Assembly: GCA_964482435.1 (NCBI GenBank)
Contig: CAYZXL010000066.1
Span: 1-27,571 of the forward strand
DNA from: CAYZXL01 sp964482435
Lineage (GTDB): Bacteria; Auribacterota; JABMQX01
Direction of reading: 5' to 3'
DNA: 27,571 bases
A model generated the notes under the pieces. The model was given only the letters and a program-made list of their open reading frames with translations. It searched no databases and was not told the origin of the DNA. Numbering within the stretch: the first letter of the stretch is position 1; the number at the start of each line of letters is the position of its first letter. Below are positions 15,187 through 21,773 of the stretch, piece by piece. Both the position numbers and the translations under genes were made by a program.

Positions 15187-15351
15187 ATGTGCTGTGAGCT
15201 TTGCCCGGAATACGAAGATTGCGAGGATTATTTCGAGGGGTCGGAGTATTGCTGCCCCAAGTGTGTGGAATATGACGACTGCCCGACTCGCCTGCACCTT
15301 GATTCCATGGATATTGATGAGGACGAGGACACCGGGGGACTGGAGTTCTAA
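15187..15351 (+). CDS. Small acidic cysteine-rich protein with a tandem CC-x2-C-x5-C repeat
   Basis: A 54-aa reading frame from ATG 15187, with GAGGGAGG ending 12 nt upstream (slightly long spacing) and an in-frame stop at 15166-15168, so this ATG is the only possible start. I recognise no named family. It has eight Cys at 2, 3, 6, 12 and 22, 23, 26, 32: CCELCPEYEDC and CCPKCVEYDDC are two copies of one unit spaced exactly 20 residues apart, with Tyr and acidic residues also conserved (Y9/Y29, D11/D31). The tail (39-54) is highly acidic and ends in Phe. The lack of a signal or membrane segment suggests a cytoplasmic metal-binding (Zn or Fe-S) or redox microprotein. The periodic Cys, ribosome-binding site and strong upstream promoter argue that it is real despite its size. 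Confidence 0.78.
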   Translation: MCCELCPEYEDCEDYFEGSEYCCPKCVEYDDCPTRLHLDSMDIDEDEDTGGLEF

Positions 15352-15391
15352 CCACAGTGGCGCTTTGTGTTCTTCGCGTCTGCGGTGGTCG
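15352..15391. repeat. Short imperfect palindrome ACCACAG...CTGCGGTGGT
   Basis: Directly after the stop of the cysteine-rich gene, AACCACAGTGGCGC is imperfectly complementary to CGTCTGCGGTGGTCG about 20 nt on. Wording resembles the CTCTGCGGTT repeats elsewhere in the window. It could also act in transcript termination or processing, but it has no T-tract. Confidence 0.45.
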
Positions 15392-15573
15392 TCGCTGAAG
15401 AGCAGAGAAGGGGGTGCCGCCTGCGAGTGCTGAGAGAGAAGCGCCGCTGCGATGAACTCGCTCGTGGAGCGTGACCAAAAGCGCGAACCGCAAACGGAAG
15501 TCTGGGGACGAACTCTGTTCCTTGGCTCACGGATGGTTAGCGGCCCTTTTCCATTGCCTCAGGGAGACAAACA

Positions 15574-16596
15574 GTGAAGACTTTCCTCTGGGTCTCATTC
15601 CTCGTCGGAAGCATGGTTGTGTGCTCTGGCTGCCGCCGGACCGTCTATCAGGGAAAGGAGACGGTCATGGGGCCGATCATCGCGCGCATCACGATTGTCT
15701 CGCAGCGCGCGCCGGCCGACCAGCTGGAGTCCGCCGCCAAGGCCGCATTTGCCCGAATCAACAAAGTGGACTCGCTGATGAGCCACTACAAGGAAGCCAG
15801 CGACGTATCTCGCCTGAACGAAAGCCCTGCGGACACATGGGTAAAAGTTGACCCGACGACGTTTCAAGTGCTTGAGGAATCGCAAAGAACGTCAGAGCTG
15901 TCGGGGGGAGCGTTCGACGTGACCGTTCAGCCGCTGTGCACGTTGTGGGGATTCTGGCCGGTGCGGCAGGCTATTATCCCGTCGGACGAGGAAATTCAGA
16001 AAACCTTATCGCACGTCGGCTACAAGAAACTGTCTCTCAACCGAAGCCAGCGCAGTGTCCTGAAAGGCGACACTGAACTCAAGGTTGACCTCGGAGCCAT
16101 CGCGAAAGGTTACGCCGTGGACAGAGCGATGGAAGCTCTCAGGAACAGGGGAATCAAAAACGCCCTCGTCCAGATTGGCGGGGAAACCCGCGCCGTCGGG
16201 ACGAACAAGCTCGGCAAGCCGTGGCGAATCGGCGTCCTTCATCCTCTCAGGCCGGGCTACCTTACCATTCTTGAGCTGTCGAACAGAGCCGTGGCGACTT
16301 CGGGCGACTACATGAATTTCTTCGTCCTCGACGGAAAAAGATATTCCCACCTGATTGACCCGCGAACTGGGAAACCCATTTCCAACGACGTTTGCAGCGT
16401 TACGATAGTGGCCAGAACATGCACCGAGGCAGATGCCCTCGCCACTGCCGTCAGCGTCATGGGAATGGAGGAGGGCCTCAAACTGGTGGAAGCTCTCCCC
16501 GAGACCGAGGCGATTGTCGTCAAGCGGCGCGGGGAAGGAGACGAACTGGAAATCCGAACCACGACTGGATTGAAACGACTCACATTCACGCCGTGA
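15574..16596 (+). CDS. apbE: ApbE-type FAD:protein FMN transferase, lipoprotein
   Basis: A 340-aa protein. ApbE proteins transfer FMN from FAD onto Ser/Thr of target flavoproteins such as Rnf/Nqr subunits, at the outer face of the inner membrane. Family motifs are all present: SHYKEASDVSRLN, GGAFDVTVQPL, VDLGAIAKGYAVDRA, QIGGETRAVG, ATSGDYMNFF, the signature YSHLIDPRTGKP (D262 in DPRTG) and TEADALATA with D287, the conserved Mg-binding Asp. The GTG start at 15574 has AGGGAG 7 nt upstream and opens a lipoprotein-like signal (hydrophobic 4-16, C20 after CSG; the lipobox -3 position is Cys, slightly unusual). Family length is typical. No rnf or nqr genes are seen nearby, so the target flavoprotein is unknown. 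It may be co-transcribed with the cysteine-rich gene 222 bp upstream. Confidence 0.93.
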   Translation: MKTFLWVSFLVGSMVVCSGCRRTVYQGKETVMGPIIARITIVSQRAPADQLESAAKAAFARINKVDSLMSHYKEASDVSRLNESPADTWVKVDPTTFQVLEESQRTSELSGGAFDVTVQPLCTLWGFWPVRQAIIPSDEEIQKTLSHVGYKKLSLNRSQRSVLKGDTELKVDLGAIAKGYAVDRAMEALRNRGIKNALVQIGGETRAVGTNKLGKPWRIGVLHPLRPGYLTILELSNRAVATSGDYMNFFVLDGKRYSHLIDPRTGKPISNDVCSVTIVARTCTEADALATAVSVMGMEEGLKLVEALPETEAIVVKRRGEGDELEIRTTTGLKRLTFTP

Positions 16597-16728
16597 GGCG
16601 AATGGCGATCGGTTCCACGAGCGTGCCTCTTGGCCGGAGGCTCTTCTTCAGGACATCTCAATTCCTCAACTGATCCGCCTCACCCCCACAACAGTCTCGT
16701 GTGCTCGGGGCGTGGCTGCGCACTCGTG

Positions 16729-16786
16729 GCGCGGGCGTCCCGCGCGTGTCGGGGCCGTGGATAGGTTCATGGGCAAGATGCCCATG
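16729..16786. repeat. Two triplet-loop hairpins including the 13-bp core GGGCAAGATGCCC
   Basis: Hairpin one is GCGCGGG, loop CGT, CCCGCGC (16729-16745). Hairpin two is CATGGGCA, loop AGA, TGCCCATG (16768-16786), identical over 19 bp to 11045-11063. The order (GC-rich hairpin, then CATGGGCA hairpin, about 20 nt apart) is the same as in the first cluster. Confidence 0.75.
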
Positions 16787-16975
16787 CCACGTCAGTCCCC
16801 ATGGTCCGTGCCACCTCCGTGGCGGTATGGCGTGCAACGAGGTGCATGCCCGCGCTCGGTCACACGGGGAGGGTCTGCCAGGCACAAGCTCTCTGCCACA
16901 AAAACAGAGACAGATCCTGCGGTGAGCACCACCCGCTCTGCCCTCTCGCCTTCGCCCGACGGGGAAACAGGACGG

Positions 16976-17004
16976 TTGACTCTGACAGGACCATGAAGTA
17001 AAGT
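16976..17004 (+). promoter_or_regulatory. Sigma70-like promoter for the sugar ABC importer operon
   Basis: TTGACT (16976-16981, 5/6) and TAAAGT (16999-17004, 4/6) are exactly 17 nt apart. The transcript would start near 17012, about 50 nt before the binding-protein gene. Confidence 0.5.
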
Positions 17005-17062
17005 CGCTCCATGGTGTGGCGGGGACGATAGGTTCCTGAACGAATCCAGCGAGTGGCATACG

Positions 17063-18382
17063 ATGAGAAAAAAGCCTGCTGCGCTCGGCATTTTGTGCGT
17101 CCTCCTTTTTGCGGTCGGCGGATGCGGAAAGAAAGGGCTGCGTGTCGCGCACGTTTACGAGCCGCTGGCGGGGCTTGCCCAGAAGCAGAATTTCGACTGG
17201 CTACAGGATGTCGCCCGGCAATTCGAGAGAACCCATCCGAAACTGCCCATCCGGCTCGAGCAAATCCAGTGGGACAAGATTGACGCAAAGTCCATTGCGG
17301 ACTTCCGCGCCGGGGTCGGCCACGACGTGGTCATCACCTCGCCCCAGCTCATGCCGCAGCATTTTGAGGTCGGTGACTTGCTGAACTTGAGTCCTTACGT
17401 GTCGAAATGGCCAAAGGAGAAGATAGACGATATTTCATGGAGCGCGACGTGGCAGCAATGCGAGCGAAACGGCGTCCGAATAGGAATCCCGACTGGGGTG
17501 CACGCTCGATTGGTCATTTTCCGGCGAGATATGTTTGAGGAGGTGGGACTCGACCCGGAAAATCCGCCCAGGACTCTCGACGAGCTTGTTGAGACTGCGA
17601 AAAAGCTGACCCGCGACACGAATGGCGACGGAAGCACGGACGTCTGGGGGCTTGGAATGTACGTCGGGCCCTTGCGGGCGACGATTGAACTGTACTTTGC
17701 TCCGCTTCTCTGGCACTTCGGCGGTGAGCTTTACGACCCGCGCACGCGCCGGGCGACCTTTGCCAGCGAGGCAGCGGTGAACGCATCGCGGTTTCTCGAC
17801 GACTGCATTCACAAGCATAAAATTACGCCGCCCTGGGCGTGCAGCGGAACGTACGACGACGGGGTCCACTCGGCTTTTCTGGACGGGCGGTTGGCGATGG
17901 CGTGGGGCTGGGGAAGCTACTGGAACAAGACCCTCGAGGAGAGAGGATGGGTCAGAGGCCTGGTTCCGCCCACGCCGGAGGGGAAAGAAGTGAAAGTCGG
18001 AGTGTTTGTTACGCCGACCAAATCGGGAGCGCAATTCGCAAACTGCTGGACTTTTTCCATCCACAAGTTGACAAAACATCCACCGGAATCCTTTTCCTTC
18101 ATCGAGACCGTGCTCGAGCCATCAAACCTCGAGGAATATCCGGATGCCGGATTGCCCGTCTTGAAATCCATCTGGGCAAAGAAAGAATATCAGAATCACT
18201 GGTATCAGGTCTGGAGACAAGCTGCCGAAGCGGGACGCCCGATGGCTGACACGCCCCATTACAACGATCTTGCCGACACGGTCGCCAGTGCCCTTCAGGA
18301 AATCATTCTGAAACGGACTGACCCCGCGAAAACACTCAAGCGATACCAGGACGAGTTCAATCGCAAATATGGCCGTCCGTAA
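17063..18382 (+). CDS. Sugar ABC transporter substrate-binding lipoprotein
   Basis: A 439-aa family 1 (MalE/UgpB-like) extracytoplasmic solute-binding protein. It has a lipoprotein signal, with hydrophobic residues 6-18 and the lipobox VGGC (C21). Typical features are the N-terminal binding-lobe pattern WLQDVARQFERTHPKLPIRLEQI, the DTNGDGSTDVWGL loop near residue 185 common in this family, and FLDGRLAMAWGWGSYW, the usual 'F..G..AM...G.W' motif. The ATG at 17063 has only a weak GAG-type ribosome-binding site. It is followed by two permease genes with overlaps, so the three are one operon. The ligand is a sugar, oligosaccharide or polyol; it cannot be told which. Confidence 0.92.
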   Translation: MRKKPAALGILCVLLFAVGGCGKKGLRVAHVYEPLAGLAQKQNFDWLQDVARQFERTHPKLPIRLEQIQWDKIDAKSIADFRAGVGHDVVITSPQLMPQHFEVGDLLNLSPYVSKWPKEKIDDISWSATWQQCERNGVRIGIPTGVHARLVIFRRDMFEEVGLDPENPPRTLDELVETAKKLTRDTNGDGSTDVWGLGMYVGPLRATIELYFAPLLWHFGGELYDPRTRRATFASEAAVNASRFLDDCIHKHKITPPWACSGTYDDGVHSAFLDGRLAMAWGWGSYWNKTLEERGWVRGLVPPTPEGKEVKVGVFVTPTKSGAQFANCWTFSIHKLTKHPPESFSFIETVLEPSNLEEYPDAGLPVLKSIWAKKEYQNHWYQVWRQAAEAGRPMADTPHYNDLADTVASALQEIILKRTDPAKTLKRYQDEFNRKYGRP

Positions 18383-19247
18383 ACGACAGGTCTCACCGAC
18401 GCTCCTTTTCATTCCGGCGTTTGTGCTTGTGGTTTTGTTCTGGTGCGTGCCCCTCATCCCCGGATTGACGCTTGCTTTGCGTGCGCCGGCCGAGCCCGGC
18501 TCTCCCGGGAGGTGGCCGTCGCTGGTCAACTATTCGCGTTTGCTTGGTGAGCAGACCTTCCGGCAGAATCTCGTCCTGTCGCTCATCTACGTCGTGGGAG
18601 TTGTGGGGACGTCAGTTCCCGTGGCGTATGCGGCTTCTTCACTTATGAGCCGGAACGTGCGCGGGACGAACTGGTTTCGGGGCTTGCTGTTAGTTCCCTG
18701 GGCGATTCCGCCGGTTGTCAGCGCGCTGATTTTCCGGAATTTGGCGGGGGCAGAGGTGGCGCCGTTGACCAAGCTCTATCGGCTGCTGTCAGGGGACCCG
18801 AATCTTTTACCGCTACAGGACTCGTTCTGGGCGATGCTGACAATCATCGTTCACAGCTTCTGGCGGTCAGTTCCCGTGATGGCGCTCTTTCTGGCGGCGG
18901 GGATGACGACGATTCCAAGAGAACTCCACGAGGCAGCCCAGACCGACGGGGCAACAGCTCTCCAGCGGTTCTTCCACATCACCTTCCCCCTGACTCGAAT
19001 GCATTTGGCGGTGGGAATGCTGCTGATCACCGCGTTCACTCTTCAGGACGCTGAGACGGTCTATGCCTTGACTGGCGGCGGACCTCATCATGGCACCGAG
19101 GTTGCCGCGGTTCGCCTCTTCAAGGAAGCCTTCGATTACGGGCAATTCACAACTGCGGCTGCCATAGGCTCGCTGCTTCTTGCGGCTGGGCTGCTTTTCA
19201 TGCTGTTGTATCTGGCGGCATTTCGTCGGGCGGAGGTGATACTGTGA
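18369..19247 (+). CDS. Sugar ABC transporter permease, MalF-like
   Basis: A 292-aa inner-membrane permease whose ATG at 18369 overlaps the end of the binding-protein gene by 14 bp. It has about six membrane segments and the EAA loop that contacts the ATPase, ELHEAAQTDGATALQRFFHI (residues near 188-207), followed by TFPL. LLVPWAIPPVVSALIFRNL is the usual conserved block of CUT1 first permeases, and ALTGGGPHHGTE matches the 'LT.GGP...T' signature. It pairs with the next permease to form the channel. Confidence 0.93.
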   Translation: MAVRKRQVSPTLLFIPAFVLVVLFWCVPLIPGLTLALRAPAEPGSPGRWPSLVNYSRLLGEQTFRQNLVLSLIYVVGVVGTSVPVAYAASSLMSRNVRGTNWFRGLLLVPWAIPPVVSALIFRNLAGAEVAPLTKLYRLLSGDPNLLPLQDSFWAMLTIIVHSFWRSVPVMALFLAAGMTTIPRELHEAAQTDGATALQRFFHITFPLTRMHLAVGMLLITAFTLQDAETVYALTGGGPHHGTEVAAVRLFKEAFDYGQFTTAAAIGSLLLAAGLLFMLLYLAAFRRAEVIL

Positions 19248-20038
19248 AAGGCAAGACCTACTGGTTACTCGTCGCCGTTTTCTGTGGGCTTGTCGTGTTT
19301 CCGTTACTCTGGGGAATCCGGACGAGCCTTTCGCCCGAATACGAAAGGTCGCTTCTTCCCTCGCGGCTCACGACAGAGCATTATCAGAGAATCATCGCCC
19401 AGGGCCGGCTCTATCGTTACGGGGCGAACAGCGCGCTTGTCAGCGTCGGATCGCTCATCGTCGTGGCTCCTCTGAGCCTTGCGGCGGGGTACTCCCTGGC
19501 GCGGTTCCGGTTCTGGGGAAACAAAGCGGCTCCGATTTTGCTGGCTCTTCCTCTGTTACCTGCGGTTACTTTCCTCGTCCCGATGGCACGGTATCTCAAC
19601 CGTATTGGCTTTTACGACAACCTTGCCGCGTTAATCGTCGCGAACTCCGCGTTCTGCATTCCGTTTTGCGTCTGGATAATGCGCAACTTCGTCCACTCCA
19701 TTCCCAACTCTCTGGAAGAGGCGGCGCTCCTCGACGGGTGCAACAGATGGAATCTGCTGTGGCGAATCGTCGTGCCGTGCGCCTTCCCCGGCGTAATGGC
19801 GGTTACAGTCTTCGTTTTCGTGCAGGTCTGGAACAATTTCATATTCGCGTATGCTCTGACCTCCGACCAGAATCTTCAGGTTCTGCCAAAGGCGGTTGTG
19901 GGATTCATCGGAAGCTGGCGAACTGACTGGGGAGGGCTGATGGCGATGGGGGTGCTGACGCTCATCCCGCCAGTGATAGTCTTCCAGGTCATGCAAAGAT
20001 GGTTTGTGGCAGGAATGTACGGGTGGAGCACGAAGTGA
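19244..20038 (+). CDS. Sugar ABC transporter permease, MalG-like
   Basis: A 264-aa second permease of the importer. The GTG start at 19244 overlaps the preceding stop codon (GTGA), so translation is coupled. It has about six membrane segments and the EAA loop SLEEAALLDGCNRWNLLWRI followed by VVPCAFPG, with the usual MalG/CUT1 ending RWFVAGMYGWSTK. It completes the transmembrane pair. No ATP-binding subunit follows, so a shared MsmK/UgpC-type ATPase encoded elsewhere is expected, as is common for CUT1 importers. Confidence 0.93.
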   Translation: MKGKTYWLLVAVFCGLVVFPLLWGIRTSLSPEYERSLLPSRLTTEHYQRIIAQGRLYRYGANSALVSVGSLIVVAPLSLAAGYSLARFRFWGNKAAPILLALPLLPAVTFLVPMARYLNRIGFYDNLAALIVANSAFCIPFCVWIMRNFVHSIPNSLEEAALLDGCNRWNLLWRIVVPCAFPGVMAVTVFVFVQVWNNFIFAYALTSDQNLQVLPKAVVGFIGSWRTDWGGLMAMGVLTLIPPVIVFQVMQRWFVAGMYGWSTK

Positions 20039-20179
20039 GCCCCTCGGAAACGCGGGTCGCTGGCTCACGACATCTCCCCTGCGGTGGGTGTGGCTGTATT
20101 TGGGTGGGCGTCCACCCGGCAAACGGACCAAACGTGCCAGGACCCCGTGCCCGGTCCCGCGTGTACCGCCGGCATGCTG

Positions 20180-20257
20180 TCCCGCCTAAGGCGGGAGGGC
20201 ATCTTGCCCCTGATGCCGAGGGCGAGACGCCCTCGGGACTGCCGCCGAGACGGCGGC
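20180..20257. repeat. Array of four consecutive perfect hairpins with 3-nt loops
   Basis: The hairpins are TCCCGCC-TAA-GGCGGGA (20180-20196), GGGCA-TCT-TGCCC (20197-20209, directly abutting), CCGAGGGCG-AGA-CGCCCTCGG with a 9-bp stem (20216-20236) and GCCGCCG-AGA-CGGCGGC (20241-20257). All stems are perfect and all loops are 3 nt. The second is the reverse complement of the 13-bp core at 11048-11060 and 16771-16783. No T-tract follows, so ordinary Rho-independent termination is not indicated. Confidence 0.8.
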
Positions 20258-20313
20258 GTTACCTGTACGAGCCCTACCCCTCAAATACAGCCACATCCCT
20301 GGCGGTCTGTCGC

Positions 20314-20343
20314 TTGACGGAACGATAGTTTTTGGAATAAGTT
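20314..20343 (+). promoter_or_regulatory. Weak candidate promoter for the nusB operon
   Basis: TTGACG (20314-20319, 5/6) is followed after 18 nt by TAAGTT (20338-20343), a poor -10. A better -10, TATGAT (20343-20348), is 23 nt away, too far. The real start point is therefore unclear. Confidence 0.3.
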
Positions 20344-20454
20344 ATGATTTGTGGGGGCCAGCCCTGCGGCTCAGTTGAAAGGACAGAGCCGATCCACCGA
20401 GGAGTAAGCCAGGAGCAAGCAGGTCAGAATTTCGCAGCCTGATTACGTTGCCCT

Positions 20455-20865
20455 ATGAGACACCGAACAAAAGCCCGAGAACTCGCCGTCCAGTTTCTCT
20501 ACGGATACGAGGTGAACCCCGACGAACTGGAGGAAAGGCTCTCCGCTTTCTGGGAGGCAAACAAAGCGGCGGAGGAGATAAAGGATTTCGCCACTTCTCT
20601 CATTCGTGGGACGCTTCAGGAGAGGGACCAAATTGACAAGATGATTTCGGAGCAGGCGTTCAACTGGGACCTGGACAGAATAACCCGAGTGGACCGGAAC
20701 ATCCTCCGCATGGCTGTCTATGAGCTTGTTTTCAGAGATGACATACCGCCCATTGTCTCGATAAACGAAGCGGTGGATATCGCAAAGAAGTTCGGGACGG
20801 CTGAATCGGGGAAATTCGTCAACGGAATTCTCGATAACGTAAAGGCGAAGCTGGCGAAAGAGTGA
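20455..20865 (+). CDS. nusB: Transcription antitermination factor NusB
   Basis: A 136-aa cytoplasmic RNA-binding protein that, with NusE/S10, binds boxA to support antitermination of rRNA operons. It has the family's typical length and motifs: an N-terminal basic RHRTKARELAVQFLYGYE (boxA-binding Arg/Lys helix), then WDLDRITRVDRNILRMAVYEL, the invariant central block, IPPIVSINEAVDIAKKFG, and FVNGILDNV near the C-terminus. The ATG at 20455 matches the conserved N-terminus, though no Shine-Dalgarno sequence precedes it within 15 nt. The stop overlaps the murB start, so the genes are coupled. Confidence 0.95.
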   Translation: MRHRTKARELAVQFLYGYEVNPDELEERLSAFWEANKAAEEIKDFATSLIRGTLQERDQIDKMISEQAFNWDLDRITRVDRNILRMAVYELVFRDDIPPIVSINEAVDIAKKFGTAESGKFVNGILDNVKAKLAKE

Positions 20866-21773
20866 AAGCAGTGGAAGAAGCGGTTGCGGAGGCGAAGCAG
20901 CTCTTCGGCAGAAATATTGCCGAGAATGAGCCTCTGGCGAAGCACTGCTCATTTCGGATTGGCGGGCCGGCAAGGCTTTTCCTGTTGGCGAAGGAAGTTG
21001 CGACGCTCAAGCAGGCGCTCGGCTTCTGCGGCCGGTTTTTCCTCCCGTTTGTCGTCCTGGGACGCGGGACTAACGTGCTCATCCCTGATTCCGGGTTTGG
21101 GGGGATGGTTATCTGCGTTCACGCACGAGAGGTGGAATTCATTGGGAAGCAGGTTCGCGCGGAAGCCGGCGCCTCCTTGCGGCAGGTCGCGAAAGCGGCC
21201 GTGGAGAGGGGGTTGGCGGGAATGGAGTTCTGCGCGGGGATTCCGGGTTCTGTCGGTGGAGCAGTGGTCATGAATGCAGGCGCGCATGGCGAATGGATTG
21301 GTTCGCTCGTTGAGGAGGTCTCGACGTTTGACCCGAGTGGCGGAGAAGTGGGCTTCTCCAAGGAAGACCTCGGGTTCAGCTATAGACATAGCAACCTGCG
21401 GCGCTTTCCGGGGACCGTGTACGAGGTGACACTCCTCTTGCGGGAGGGCGAGCCGGCTGCGATAAGGGATAGGATGAAGCGGCTTTTAGAAATCCGTCGG
21501 TCATCTCAGCCGGTTTCAGCGAGATGCGCCGGAAGCGTCTTCAAGAACCCTCCGGGAGATGCCGCCGGAAGGCTCATTGACCTCGCTGGGTGCAAAGGAA
21601 TGCGCCGGGGCCGGGCGGTGGTTTCACGAAAACATGCAAATTTCATCGTCAATCGGGGCGGGGCCACCTATTCAGATGTGAAAGGACTGGTCGAGGATGT
21701 GAGGGAAAGAGTGCACAAAGCTCACGGTATTGAATTGGAACTGGAAATCATAGACCTGGGAGACCAACCATGA
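20862..21773 (+). CDS. murB: UDP-N-acetylenolpyruvoylglucosamine reductase MurB
   Basis: A 303-aa FAD enzyme that reduces UDP-GlcNAc-enolpyruvate to UDP-MurNAc with NADPH in the second committed step of peptidoglycan synthesis. Motifs include HCSFRIGGPARLF, the FAD-binding LGRGTNVLIPDSGF, GMEFCAGIPGSVGGAVVMNAGAHG, SYRHS with the substrate-binding Arg, and GSVFKNP with the proton-donor Ser (S225), followed by the C-terminal HANFIVNRGGAT domain. Its length and short central region fit the type II (Gram-positive/Thermotoga-like) MurB rather than the longer E. coli type I. The GTG start at 20862 overlaps the nusB stop by 4 bp; its end overlaps the next gene's ATG by 4 bp. Confidence 0.95.
   Translation: MKAVEEAVAEAKQLFGRNIAENEPLAKHCSFRIGGPARLFLLAKEVATLKQALGFCGRFFLPFVVLGRGTNVLIPDSGFGGMVICVHAREVEFIGKQVRAEAGASLRQVAKAAVERGLAGMEFCAGIPGSVGGAVVMNAGAHGEWIGSLVEEVSTFDPSGGEVGFSKEDLGFSYRHSNLRRFPGTVYEVTLLLREGEPAAIRDRMKRLLEIRRSSQPVSARCAGSVFKNPPGDAAGRLIDLAGCKGMRRGRAVVSRKHANFIVNRGGATYSDVKGLVEDVRERVHKAHGIELELEIIDLGDQP

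Larger units (their letters stand above)
16597..17062. other. Intergenic region with triplet-loop hairpins and the ABC importer promoter
   Basis: No coding frame is supported. It contains the hairpin pair at 16729-16786, a further weak hairpin GCCAC-CTCC-GTGGC near 16810, and a promoter at 16976-17004. Confidence 0.6.
20039..20454. other. Intergenic region with a four-hairpin array
   Basis: No gene is supported between the permease and nusB. The region contains GGGTGG-GCGT-CCACCC (about 20102-20117), the hairpin array at 20180-20257 and a weak promoter candidate at 20314-20343. Confidence 0.6.

Noticed and set aside
20180..20257. Hairpin array read as a Rho-independent terminator of the ABC operon
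   Set aside because: It is about 140 nt past the stop, has four separate stems and has no T-tract.
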